From CAZAYP01 sp964489425 [NCBI: uncultured Verrucomicrobiota bacterium] (lineage in GTDB: Bacteria; Verrucomicrobiota; Kiritimatiellia; RZYC01): DNA of 64,000 nucleotides. The stretch is from the NCBI GenBank assembly GCA_964489425.1, contig CAZAYP010000019.1, forward strand, positions 1 to 64,000, written 5' to 3'. Shown here piece after piece: positions 1 to 8,034 of this stretch. The notes under the pieces were generated by a model, which saw only the letters and a program-made list of their open reading frames with translations, searched no databases and was not told the DNA's origin. Each line of letters begins with the position of its first letter. Position 1 is the stretch's first letter. Position numbers and translations under genes: made by a program.

Positions 1-77
1 TTTGGATCGGGATAGGTGGACACCTCCCACAGAAGGAGAAGCAACTTGTGTCCCAGGTCTTTCGTTAATTCGTTCAT
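1..77 (-). CDS. N-terminal fragment of an unknown protein, cut by the window edge
   Basis: An open frame on the minus strand begins with ATG at 77 and stays open to base 1 (25 codons). The start reads MNELTKDLGHKLLLLLWEVS and continues STYPDP at the edge. It is a charged then Leu-rich helix-like start, not an obvious signal peptide because no small-residue cleavage site follows. No strong ribosome binding site is visible upstream. I do not recognise the family; the fragment is too short to assign. It would be divergent from the ABC transporter gene to its right. Confidence 0.35.
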   Translation of the reverse strand, partial: MNELTKDLGHKLLLLLWEVSTYPDP

Positions 78-403
78 TGTCTGTCGTCGAACAGTATTGA
101 TTAGCCGTACTTCATAGATTAAGCGGCATCCGACATTGTTACGGCATTATCGCGTGGGAATAATGGCTGTCAATGGCAAAACCCCCTGCTGGCGAGCGTA
201 TTAGCGATGGCGCTGGTTCTTGCTTCTTGACGAAGAAGTGGGTTTTATGCAGTTTAGCCATGCTCTTCAGCACTTTCCTGTGGGAAGCGTTGATTAAAGC
301 CGCTGGACAACAGATTGAACAGCTATATTCGCAAAGAACGCCCAACAGACAGGCAGGCGCGGACGCCAGCGCGCCGTCTTTTTGAGCCCGAAGGTATCCG
401 GTC
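78..403. other. Intergenic region without a supported gene
   Basis: This 326-bp stretch is less GC-rich than its surroundings. Short open frames exist on both strands (for example plus 173-385), but they have no ribosome binding site or recognisable protein features. A small hairpin with arms CTTCTT and AAGAAG lies at 223-238 and is not followed by a convincing T tract. The region probably carries the divergent promoters for the clipped minus-strand gene and the ABC ATPase, but I cannot place them. Confidence 0.4.
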
Positions 404-1357
404 ATGACCCCGCTGCTTGACGTGCAGAACCTGCGTGTCTGGTACGGCCCGCGTCGCCGGCCGGTGCGGGCGGTGGATGGCGTGTCGCTCGGCGTGGCCG
501 CGGGCGAGTGCGTGGGGTTGGTGGGCGAGAGTGGGTGTGGCAAGAGCAGCCTGGCCCGCGCCGCGCTGCGGCTGGAGCCAGCGACCGGTGGCCGGATCTT
601 GTTCGAAGGTCAGGACGTGGACAGCCTGCGCCCGGCTGCGCTCCGGGCGTTTCGCGCCGGGTCGCAGATGGTGTTCCAGGACCCGTTCGAATCGCTCAAC
701 CCGCGCCTGACCGTGGGCCGGATGCTGGACGAGGTGCTGTGGGTTCACCGCAAGGGTGACCGCGCGGCGCGGCAGGCGCGCGCGGCGGCGTTGCTGGATT
801 CCGTGGGGTTGGATTCCGCTTGCGCGGGCCGCTATCCCCATGAGTTCAGCGGCGGCCAGCGGCAGCGGCTGGGGCTGGCGCGCGCGCTGGCCGTGGAGCC
901 GCGGCTGATCATCGCGGACGAGTGCGTGTCGGCCCTGGACGTGTCGGTGCAGGTCCAGATCTTGAACCTGCTCAAGGATTTGCAGGCGGCGCTCAAACTG
1001 GCTTATCTCTTTATCGCCCACGACCTGGCCGTGGTGAAATACATGTGTGACCGGGTGTATGTCATGTACCTTGGCCGCGTGGTGGAGAGCGGCCCGGCGG
1101 CCGCGCTGTATGCTGCGCCGGCGCATCCGTACACCCGGGCGTTGCTGGCGGCGGTCCCCGAGGTGGGGCGCGATTTGCCCCCCATGGCGGTTCGGGGCGG
1201 CGGCGTGGAGGATGCCCCGTCGGCCGTGGGGTGTCCGTTCCTGCCGCGGTGCCCGGACGCCGGCGCCATCTGCCGGCAGCAGGCGCCCGCACTGCGGTGG
1301 CTGGATAACGGTCATGCCGTGGCTTGCCATCAAGCGGCTGGGGATGGTATCAAATAG
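404..1357 (+). CDS. Oligopeptide/dipeptide ABC transporter ATP-binding protein (OppF/DppF type)
   Basis: Cytoplasmic ATPase subunit of a peptide or nickel type ABC importer. In the 317-residue product the Walker A motif GESGCGKSS is at 41-49, the signature FSGGQ at about 148-152, Walker B LIIADE at 168-173, and the switch histidine (FIAHD) at 206. The C-terminus carries the oligopeptide-transporter extension, with HPYTRALLAAVP and a Cys-containing GCPFLPRCPDAGAICRQQ segment typical of OppF/DppF. Length is normal for the family. GAAGG precedes the ATG. No permease, substrate-binding protein or OppD partner lies to its right, and the gene to its left is divergent, so it stands alone here. The exact substrate cannot be read from the sequence. 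Confidence 0.9.
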   Translation: MTPLLDVQNLRVWYGPRRRPVRAVDGVSLGVAAGECVGLVGESGCGKSSLARAALRLEPATGGRILFEGQDVDSLRPAALRAFRAGSQMVFQDPFESLNPRLTVGRMLDEVLWVHRKGDRAARQARAAALLDSVGLDSACAGRYPHEFSGGQRQRLGLARALAVEPRLIIADECVSALDVSVQVQILNLLKDLQAALKLAYLFIAHDLAVVKYMCDRVYVMYLGRVVESGPAAALYAAPAHPYTRALLAAVPEVGRDLPPMAVRGGGVEDAPSAVGCPFLPRCPDAGAICRQQAPALRWLDNGHAVACHQAAGDGIK

Positions 1358-1407
1358 TCCATGGCCGATGCGCATACCATCATGAGTGGGCAAGGCAGGA
1401 CCCGACC

Positions 1408-1905
1408 ATGACGCTGCGATACCTGCTGGATATCGCCGGGCAGCTCGCGCCGGAGCGCATCCTGTTCCCGGCCGTGGCGGACAAGGCGCAGGCGTTGGCG
1501 GCGCTCGCGCAGGCCGCGGCGCCGGCGCTCAACGGGCTGGGCGCGGACGACCTTGCGGCGGCGCTGCTGGAGCGGGAGGATATCCTGAGCACGGGCGTGG
1601 GGCTGGGGATTGCCGTGCCGCACCTGAAACATCCGGCGGTCTCCGGCCTGGTCCTGGCGCTGGCGGTGCTGCCGGAAGCCATTCCCTATGACAGCTTGGA
1701 CGACCACCCGGTGAACATCCTGGTGCTGATCCTGGCGCCGCCGGACGCGCACAAGGAGTATCTGCGGGCCCTGGCCAGCTTCATGCTGCTGCTCAAGAAT
1801 CCGGCCAACCGCGTGCGCCTGGGCCAGGCCACCACGGCGGTTGAGGCCCAACGCATTCTGAAGGACATGGCGCGCAAAAGCCGCCAGGAGGCTACCCCCG
1901 CATGA
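1408..1905 (+). CDS. PTS EIIA type-2 (PtsN/fructose-like) domain protein
   Basis: A 165-residue single-domain phosphocarrier of the EIIA(Fru/Mtl/Ntr) family. The phospho-accepting histidine lies in GLGIAVPH (His72), preceded by the conserved REDILSTGVG. I chose ATG 1408 because AGGCAGGA sits just upstream and translation from it starts cleanly at MTLRYLLDIAG; a longer frame from 1324 adds residues unlike the family. The stop overlaps the next start by four bases (ATGA at 1902). No EI, HPr or sugar EIIB/EIIC genes are in view, so a regulatory role of the PtsN sort is more likely than sugar uptake; this is inference. Confidence 0.85.
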   Translation: MTLRYLLDIAGQLAPERILFPAVADKAQALAALAQAAAPALNGLGADDLAAALLEREDILSTGVGLGIAVPHLKHPAVSGLVLALAVLPEAIPYDSLDDHPVNILVLILAPPDAHKEYLRALASFMLLLKNPANRVRLGQATTAVEAQRILKDMARKSRQEATPA

Positions 1906-3005
1906 CCGCGACCACCTCCGCGAACCTGCACATCAAGCAAGGCGTTTGCTGCGCCGTCTATGCCCTGGACATTGGCCTCTACGTGGACCTGGCGCACGCC
2001 CGCCGCCTGCTGGCCGCGCCCGGCACCCATGGCCTCGAAGTGCAGCGCGACCCGGCCGTGACCCTGGCGTCCACGCCGCCGCCCCTGTTCCTGAAAGGCC
2101 GCCAGCCGGCCATCCCGGTGCACGAACACAGCACGTTGCCGGAGATCCAGATGCTGGTGACCGATTACGGCGGGGTCAGCGTGAGCTTTTTCATTCCCGT
2201 GGCCGGGCCGCTGACCGCCTTGCGCGCGCTGAGCGCGTTTTTGTGGGATGACGAGACCCTGCGCGCCGCCGCGCGGCAGAAGGTGGTCGAGCTTCTGGAT
2301 GTTTTGCGGCCGGCCGTGACCCGGCCGGCGCTGGCGGAGCTGGCGGAAGACTATTTCATTTTTCAAATCCAGAGTTACGATGCGCCGTATCGTGCCCACG
2401 AGCTGTGCGACGAGTACCGCCAGGACCTGGCCCAGATCCTGCGCAGCGAGTATGAGCTGCTGTCGCGGCAGGAGATCGATGACGCGCTCGCCTGCCGCCT
2501 GTCCTACGGGGCCGATGACCTGGCGATCATCGACTGGAACGCGGCGGTGATCATTGAGCGCGCGCCGGAAGATATCCGCATCGTGCTGGAGATGGCCAAC
2601 CTCGAGCTGCTGGAGCTGCGCCTGTTGGACCGGGAGCTGGACCAGAGCCTGGACCGGGCCTACAGCGTCATGGCCTCGCGGGCGCGGCTGCCGCTGTTTC
2701 TCAGCGGCGGGCGGCGCGACCTGATGTTCCTGGCCCAGATGCAGGTGGACGGCGCCATGGTCTTCGAGCGGGTCAACAACGCGCTCAAACTGTTGAGCGA
2801 CCAGTTTTTCGCGCGGGTGTACCGCATGGCGGCCCAGCGCTTCCACCAGGGCGACTGGAACGCGGCCATCCTGCGCAAGCTGGAGGTCATGGACAGCTTG
2901 TACCACAAGTTGGAAGAGCGCCAGTCCCGCCTGCGGCTGGAGATCCTGGAATGGATCATCATTGTGCTGATTGCCTTTGAAATCGTCTGGCCCTTTATCA
3001 AGTGA
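1902..3005 (+). CDS. RMD1/DUF155-family protein with C-terminal membrane anchor
   Basis: A 367-residue protein resembling the DUF155 family (yeast Rmd1/Sif2, mitochondrial RMND1). Family-like features are the acidic, helical second half, with a lysine/arginine-rich stretch running into [17 protein letters not shown], a single transmembrane segment at about 347-365 with two residues after it. The N-terminal half ([17 protein letters not shown]) is a mixed alpha/beta region. The bacterial function is not known; eukaryotic relatives act at mitochondria and the nuclear envelope. It overlaps the EIIA gene by ATGA and ends 13 bases before the hybrid kinase start, so it is probably cotranscribed with both. 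Confidence 0.75.
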   Translation: MTATTSANLHIKQGVCCAVYALDIGLYVDLAHARRLLAAPGTHGLEVQRDPAVTLASTPPPLFLKGRQPAIPVHEHSTLPEIQMLVTDYGGVSVSFFIPVAGPLTALRALSAFLWDDETLRAAARQKVVELLDVLRPAVTRPALAELAEDYFIFQIQSYDAPYRAHELCDEYRQDLAQILRSEYELLSRQEIDDALACRLSYGADDLAIIDWNAAVIIERAPEDIRIVLEMANLELLELRLLDRELDQSLDRAYSVMASRARLPLFLSGGRRDLMFLAQMQVDGAMVFERVNNALKLLSDQFFARVYRMAAQRFHQGDWNAAILRKLEVMDSLYHKLEERQSRLRLEILEWIIIVLIAFEIVWPFIK

Positions 3006-3018
3006 AGATCTCCCAGCC

Positions 3019-4713
3019 ATGACCACTGCTCCTGAAATCAAGCCCGTTGCCGGACCGCTGCTGCTGATCGTCGATGACACGCCGGCGAACCTCCAACTGA
3101 TGGGGCGGGTGCTGAGCTCCCAGGGGTACCGGACGGCGTTTGCCACCCATGGCCGGCAGGCGCTGGACATGAGCGCGCAGCTGCAGCCGGCCTTGATCCT
3201 GCTGGATATCCTGATGCCGGAAATGGACGGCTTCGAGGCGTGCCGGCTGCTGAAGGGAAACCCGGGCACGCGCGATATCCCGGTGATTTTCCTGACCGCC
3301 AAAGCCGCGCCGCAGGACGTCGCCCGCGGGCTGGAACTCGGCGCGGTGGACTACGTGACCAAGCCGTTCAACAAGCTGGAGCTGCTGGCGCGCGTGCGGA
3401 CCCACGTGCGGCTGCGGGAGCAGGAGCGCGCGCTGATCCTGGCCAAGGAGCAGGCCGAAACCGTGGCCCGAGAGCTGCAAGTGGCCAAGGCCCGGGCCGA
3501 GACCCTGGCCGACGAAGCCGCCCTGGCCAACAAGGCCAAGAGCGAGTTCCTGGCCATGATGTCCCACGATATCCGCACCCCGCTCAACGGCCTCCTCAGC
3601 ATGGCGCAGATGCTGCTGGAATCGCCCCTGACCCCGGAACAGCGCAGTTACACGGACATCATCACGACCGCCGGCCAGACCTTGAACGCGCTGATCTCGG
3701 ATATTTTGGACATCTCCAAGATCGAGGCCGGCCACATGGAGCTGGCGCCCGAGCCGTTTGATCTGAAAGACCTGGTGGACAAGGTCGGCCGCCTGTTGGC
3801 CCCGCGCGCGGAAGCCAACGGCACCAGCCTCACGGTCCAGTATGCCGCCGGCGCTCCCCGCTGGGTCAGAGGAGATGTCGCGCGCCTGCAGCAGTTCGTC
3901 ATGAACCTGGCGGGCAACGCGGTCAAATTCACGGCCCAGGGGCGGGTAACGATCGCCGTGGATGGCCTGCCGGCCGCGCCCGACAGCGCCCGGATCCGGC
4001 TGGCGGTGCAGGATACCGGGATCGGCATCGCGCCGGACGCCCTGGGCGCGATCTTCGAGAAGTACAAGCAGGCCGATGCCCGCCACGTGCGCCAGTATGG
4101 CGGCACGGGGCTGGGCCTGGCGATCAGCAAGCAATTGGTTGAGCTCATGGGCGGCGTCATCGGGGTCACCAGCACGATCGGCCAGGGATCCACCTTCCAC
4201 GTCGAGCTCCCGCTGCCGTTGGCCACGCCGCCGGCCGCGGCCGCCGGGCCGGCCCCAGCCGCCACGCCGGCGGTCATCGCGCGCGTGGACGCGGATATCC
4301 TGGTTGTGGAGGATGACACCACCAACCAGAAGATCGCGCGCATCATTCTCGAGCAGCTGGGCTGCCGCCCGGTCATGGCCGCCAATGGCATCGAGGCCGT
4401 GGCCATGGTCCAGGAACGTCCCTATGACCTGGTGCTGATGGATTGCCAGATGCCGGAAATGGACGGTTTCGAGGCCACGCGCCGCATCCGCGACCTGGAG
4501 GCGCAGGGCCGCCTGCCGCCGGCCCGGCGCACGGCCGCGGCGCCGCGGCGGCCGATCCTGGCCATGACCGCCAACGTCATGGAGCCGGACCGGCGCCGCT
4601 GCCTGGATGCCGGCATGGACGATTACCTGTCCAAGCCGGTCGACAAGAACCAACTCCAGCGCCTGGTGCGCCGCTACCTCTCACCCGACGCCAAACAGGA
4701 GCCTTCCGCATGA
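3019..4713 (+). CDS. Hybrid sensor histidine kinase (REC-HisKA-HATPase-REC)
   Basis: A cytoplasmic 564-residue hybrid kinase without membrane segments. Order: receiver domain with phospho-Asp63 in [13 protein letters not shown], a coiled-coil linker at about 130-175 rich in Glu/Ala/Lys, HisKA with His183 in [12 protein letters not shown], HATPase_c with the DTGIGI and [10 protein letters not shown] boxes, and a second receiver with Asp475 in [12 protein letters not shown] chose ATG 3019 over 2971 because 2971 lies inside the previous gene and GAAGA sits about ten bases before 3019. With an N-terminal receiver as the only input domain, it is likely driven by another kinase. The stop overlaps the next gene's ATG. 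Confidence 0.92.
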   Translation: MTTAPEIKPVAGPLLLIVDDTPANLQLMGRVLSSQGYRTAFATHGRQALDMSAQLQPALILLDILMPEMDGFEACRLLKGNPGTRDIPVIFLTAKAAPQDVARGLELGAVDYVTKPFNKLELLARVRTHVRLREQERALILAKEQAETVARELQVAKARAETLADEAALANKAKSEFLAMMSHDIRTPLNGLLSMAQMLLESPLTPEQRSYTDIITTAGQTLNALISDILDISKIEAGHMELAPEPFDLKDLVDKVGRLLAPRAEANGTSLTVQYAAGAPRWVRGDVARLQQFVMNLAGNAVKFTAQGRVTIAVDGLPAAPDSARIRLAVQDTGIGIAPDALGAIFEKYKQADARHVRQYGGTGLGLAISKQLVELMGGVIGVTSTIGQGSTFHVELPLPLATPPAAAAGPAPAATPAVIARVDADILVVEDDTTNQKIARIILEQLGCRPVMAANGIEAVAMVQERPYDLVLMDCQMPEMDGFEATRRIRDLEAQGRLPPARRTAAAPRRPILAMTANVMEPDRRRCLDAGMDDYLSKPVDKNQLQRLVRRYLSPDAKQEPSA

Positions 4714-4994
4714 AAACCATGATTGTGCAGCTCAAGACAAAATCTGCCGCCGGTTACGAAATCCCGCTGCCCAAGGCGCCGCTCGTGGTGGCGGCCACGG
4801 AGACGGGCGTCCTGGGTTGCGGTTACCTGGACATGGCCACGTTCGACAAGTTGCAGGTCCCGGCGGCGCGCATGTCGGGGGTGGCCACGGTGGACGAGTT
4901 GCTGGCCAAGCCCGTCCAGATCGTCAACCAGGCCGCCCAGGCCCTGGGCGTCCAGCCGGGCATGAGCGGCCGCGACGCGCTGGAACGGATGTAG
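4710..4994 (+). CDS. DUF1805 (YunC-like) protein
   Basis: A 94-residue protein matching the DUF1805/YunC family pattern: an N-terminal amphipathic strand, [15 protein letters not shown], then [14 protein letters not shown] and the conserved end [16 protein letters not shown] start it at ATG 4710, which overlaps the kinase stop as ATGA; longer frames upstream run through the kinase gene. Function is unknown for the family. It is the last gene of the EIIA/RMD1/kinase operon and is convergent with the AlbA_2 gene, with only nine bases between the stops. Confidence 0.82.
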   Translation: MKTMIVQLKTKSAAGYEIPLPKAPLVVAATETGVLGCGYLDMATFDKLQVPAARMSGVATVDELLAKPVQIVNQAAQALGVQPGMSGRDALERM

Positions 4995-5003
4995 CCGCCG
5001 GCG

Positions 5004-6263
5004 CTACTCCGCAGGCCCGAAGCGGGTGGCGATGTATTTCAAGGCTTCCTGGATGGACAGCTTGGAGCTGGCCGGCCCGACGCGGATGAAAAATTCCTCA
5101 TCGAACCCGCTCTGGCGCAGGAACACCGGCCGCGGGCTGCGCGCGCATTGGATCAACAGCACGGTCTTGTCCGCCAGCGGCTCGAACGTGGCGCGGATCA
5201 GCGGCGCCACATCCTGGCCCATGGACGACTTGACCAGGTTCCAGAAATGCAGGGCCATGCGGTCCTGGGTGGGGAATTGATCGTGGTCGAGACCTTCGGG
5301 CTGGCCGGTGTCGTTCACGCCCACGACCAGCGCCCCGCCCGCCGAGTTGAGGAAGGCCGCGATGGTTTTCAGCGCGGCGTGCTCGATGTCCGGGTCTTTG
5401 CGCGCGGCCTTGATGTTCCAGCGCAGGGTGGACTTGAACTCCACGTAGAATCCTTCCCCGGCCGCCACCAGTTCGCGTACCTGCGACGATGGCGTGGCGT
5501 CTTTTTCCGCGCAGGCAAGGTAGTCCAGCACGTCCGCCGCCTCGGCGCGCAAGGCTTGGAAACTTTCATCCGGCCGGGACCAGTTGGGCCGCAACCCGTC
5601 TGCCGGCGCCGGCACCGCGGATCCGGGCGGGCAGAGGCTGAACAGGGTGTGCGCATACTCCGCGGGCGTGATGCGGCGCGCCACCAGCAGCAGCGGCGCC
5701 ACGTGACCCGCGCCGTGGCGCCCGGCCAGCCAGGCCACGGCCGCGGCCGGCAACGGCGCCAGGGCCGCCAGCGCCGCGCTGATCACGCGGCGGAACTCCT
5801 CGGCGTCCGGCGCGATGAAGTTGAAGTGGCCGCGCGAAATCTCCAGCAGATAATCGTTCAGGCACTTGACTGTCGTGACCACGCCGTCGAGGAAGAACGC
5901 CACCTGCGCCGCGTCGGCTGCGCTGTCCGGCCACTCCGCCGCGGCCCGGCGCGCCCGGGGCCAGATGCGCCGCGCAAACGGGTCGGCTTCCAGTTGCTCC
6001 GCTACCTGGAGCAGGGGGTGCGGACTGTCCGGCGGCAGCGCCGTAAACAGGGCCAGGGCATGGCTGCCGGGCCCGGCCGGGTGGCCGCGCAGGGCCAGGT
6101 CGCGCGCGATGTGCGCCAGCAGGCGCGCCTGCGGGGCCGCCACCTCGCGGTCCGGCGCCACGCGCAGGGGCTGCCCGGCGTAATACAGGACAAAGTCGTG
6201 ATCCCGCTTGACGACATCCAGCACGGCAGGGTCGATGGTTGATCCGAACACCGCTGATGACAT
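5004..6263 (-). CDS. AlbA_2/Schlafen-type putative DNA-binding protein
   Basis: A 419-residue protein. Its C-terminal part (from about residue 277) carries the AlbA_2 signature: VEFKSTLRWN, then LKTIAAFLNSAGGALVVGV and DTGQPEGLDHDQF, ending with a strand-rich segment (EFFIRVGPASSKL). This domain occurs in Schlafen-like putative ATP- or nucleic-acid-binding regulators. The N-terminal 270 residues are Ala/Arg/Pro-rich with a conserved-looking FFLDGVVTTVKCLNDYLLEI stretch, and I do not recognise them. I chose ATG 6263 (MSSAVFGSTID) rather than the longer frame from 6389, which would overlap the cca start. It is divergent from cca. Confidence 0.75.
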   Translation of the reverse strand: MSSAVFGSTIDPAVLDVVKRDHDFVLYYAGQPLRVAPDREVAAPQARLLAHIARDLALRGHPAGPGSHALALFTALPPDSPHPLLQVAEQLEADPFARRIWPRARRAAAEWPDSAADAAQVAFFLDGVVTTVKCLNDYLLEISRGHFNFIAPDAEEFRRVISAALAALAPLPAAAVAWLAGRHGAGHVAPLLLVARRITPAEYAHTLFSLCPPGSAVPAPADGLRPNWSRPDESFQALRAEAADVLDYLACAEKDATPSSQVRELVAAGEGFYVEFKSTLRWNIKAARKDPDIEHAALKTIAAFLNSAGGALVVGVNDTGQPEGLDHDQFPTQDRMALHFWNLVKSSMGQDVAPLIRATFEPLADKTVLLIQCARSPRPVFLRQSGFDEEFFIRVGPASSKLSIQEALKYIATRFGPAE

Positions 6264-6364
6264 GGCGCTTATTCTCCGGGTTGCCCGGCCATGCTTGCAT
6301 AATACGGTGGATTGTACAAACTGTTTTGAGTATGTTGCGGCCGGCGCGTTGAGCCAGGACAACC

Positions 6365-7777
6365 ATGAGCGAGCAACAGGATTTTTCATTCCGGATCGAT
6401 GATCAGGCCACGGGCGCCGTGGCGCTGCGGATCTGCGACCTTGTTCGCGTTGCCGGCGGCCGCGCCCTGTTCGTGGGCGGGTGCGTGCGCGACGCGGCCC
6501 TGGGCCGGCCGGCCAAGGACGTGGACATCGAGGTTTACGGCCTGGCGCCGGACGCGGTGCAGCGCATACTGGCCGCGGAGTTTCCCGTGGACCTGGTGGG
6601 CCAGTCGTTTGGCGTGCTCAAGGTTCACGGCCTGCCCGTGGACGTGGCCCTGCCGCGCCGCGAGTCCAAGCGTGGGCTGGGTCACAAGGCGTTTGAGGTC
6701 CATTCGGATCCGTTCATGTCGCAAGTCGAGGCGGCGTCGCGCCGGGATTTCACGATCAACGCCATGGCTTGGGACCCGCTGGACGGCACGCTGGTTGATC
6801 CGTTCCACGGCATGGCGGATTTACGCGCGGGCGTGTTGCGCCACACGTCGGACAAGTTTTCCGAGGACCCCCTGCGCGTGTTGCGCGGCATGCAGTTCAT
6901 GGCCCGGTTCCGCCTGGCTGTGGCGCCGGAGACCGTGGCGTTGTGCCGCGCGATCGGCCTGGAAGATTTGGCCGCCGAGCGAATTTTCGAGGAGTGGCGC
7001 AAGCTGATCCTTCTGGGCGTGCAGCCCAGCCTGGGGCTGGCGTTCCTGACGGATTGCGGCTGGATCGACCACTTCCCCGAGCTGGCCGCGCTCTGGGGGT
7101 GCCCGCAGGATCCCGAGTGGCACCCCGAAGGCGATGTGTGGACGCACACGCTCAAAAGCCTCGACGCCTTTGCCCGCCACCGGGTAGGAGATGACTGGGA
7201 AGACCTGGTCGTGGGCTTCGCGGTGCTGTGCCACGACATGGGCAAGCCGGCCACCACCGTGGCGGAAGGGGATCATATCCGATCGCGCGGCCACGAGGCT
7301 GCCGGCGAGGTCCCGGCCCGCGCGTTCCTGGATCGGATGACCCAGCACCAGGACCTGGTGGAGGCGGTGATTCCCCTGGTCGTGACCCACATGCGGCCGC
7401 AGGAACTCTTCGACTCGCAGGCCGGCGACAGCGCCATCCGGCGCCTGGCGCGCAAGGTGGGCCGGATCGACCGCCTGGTGCGGGTGGACTGCGCCGACCG
7501 CCGCGGCCGACTGGCCGATGCGGATGACCCGGAAGCCACCACGCCGGGCGCCTGGCTGATGCAGCGGGCCCATGCGCTGGCCGTGGCCGATGCCGCACCC
7601 AGGCCGCTGGTCATGGGCCGTCACCTGATCGCCATGGGGCTCAAGCCCGGCCCGCGGTTCGGCGACTGGCTGGAAGAGGCTTACGAAGCCCAGTTGGAAG
7701 GGCTGTTCTTCACGCTGGAGGACGGGTTGGAGTTTGTGCGCGCCAAGCTGCTGCCGCCTCAAGCCGACGGCGCGTGA
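6365..7777 (+). CDS. cca: CCA tRNA nucleotidyltransferase / poly(A) polymerase family with HD domain
   Basis: Class II nucleotidyltransferase that adds or repairs the tRNA 3' CCA end. In 470 residues: the nucleotide-binding GGCVRD at 38-43, catalytic aspartates in DVDIEVYG (Asp52, Asp54), the RRDFTINAMAWD box, RNA-binding helices, and an HD phosphohydrolase motif (His290-Asp291, VLCHDMGK) as in multifunctional bacterial CCA enzymes. Whether it adds CCA, A only or poly(A) cannot be decided from sequence. Its last codons (QADGA and stop) lie in a 17-bp direct repeat shared with the end of nadE; see the insertion described at 7776-8017. Confidence 0.9.
   Translation: MSEQQDFSFRIDDQATGAVALRICDLVRVAGGRALFVGGCVRDAALGRPAKDVDIEVYGLAPDAVQRILAAEFPVDLVGQSFGVLKVHGLPVDVALPRRESKRGLGHKAFEVHSDPFMSQVEAASRRDFTINAMAWDPLDGTLVDPFHGMADLRAGVLRHTSDKFSEDPLRVLRGMQFMARFRLAVAPETVALCRAIGLEDLAAERIFEEWRKLILLGVQPSLGLAFLTDCGWIDHFPELAALWGCPQDPEWHPEGDVWTHTLKSLDAFARHRVGDDWEDLVVGFAVLCHDMGKPATTVAEGDHIRSRGHEAAGEVPARAFLDRMTQHQDLVEAVIPLVVTHMRPQELFDSQAGDSAIRRLARKVGRIDRLVRVDCADRRGRLADADDPEATTPGAWLMQRAHALAVADAAPRPLVMGRHLIAMGLKPGPRFGDWLEEAYEAQLEGLFFTLEDGLEFVRAKLLPPQADGA
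7759..7775. repeat. 17-bp direct repeat, left copy
   Basis: TCAAGCCGACGGCGCGT occurs here at the end of cca and again at 8018-8034, where it forms the end of nadE on the other strand. The copies are identical and bracket a 242-bp stretch. It looks like a target-site duplication. Confidence 0.85.
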
Positions 7778-8017
7778 ATTGGGTATATAATCCGCAACGG
7801 ACTTGGCACCAGGCATCTGGTTGTGGAATTGAGAACAAGCATACGAGCTCCCCTCCTTGGCAAGGAGGGGTGGCCGCAGGCCGGGGTGGTTGTGGATGGT
7901 CCGCGCCCCGAGTCTGCGCTGGTAGGTATCCGCATCAACCGCCCCACCCTTAGGGTCCCCCCCGCCTTGAAAAGGCGGGGAGCCCAGATAAGTACCGATC
8001 CTCATGCAAGAGTGATA
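7776..8017. mobile_element. REP/BIME-like palindromic insertion between cca and nadE
   Basis: A 242-bp non-coding block bracketed by a perfect 17-bp direct repeat. It contains two inverted, related units of about 47 bp. Unit A (7845-7891) has a hairpin with 10-bp arms CCCCTCCTTG and CAAGGAGGGG separated by one base. Unit B (7937-7985) has 9-bp arms CCCCGCCTT and AAGGCGGGG with a GAA loop. Read in opposite orientations, both begin AACC(A/G)CCCC and end GGGGAGC. No coding frame is convincing. Such paired palindromic units resemble REP/BIME or MITE-like intergenic elements; the family is not identified. The hairpins could also act as a bidirectional terminator for the two convergent genes. Confidence 0.65.
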
Positions 8018-8034
8018 TCAAGCCGACGGCGCGT
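8018..8034. repeat. 17-bp direct repeat, right copy
   Basis: Identical to 7759-7775. On the minus strand it encodes the last codons and TGA stop of nadE; on the plus strand the bases that follow would give cca a TAG stop if the intervening block were removed. Confidence 0.85.

Noticed and set aside
173-385. A 70-codon plus-strand frame before the ABC ATPase
   Set aside because: No ribosome binding site, no recognisable domain and composition unlike neighbouring genes; I cannot support it.
7786-7791. TATAAT within the cca/nadE insertion as a promoter
   Set aside because: No -35 element at 16-18 bp and no gene downstream that it could serve; more likely incidental.
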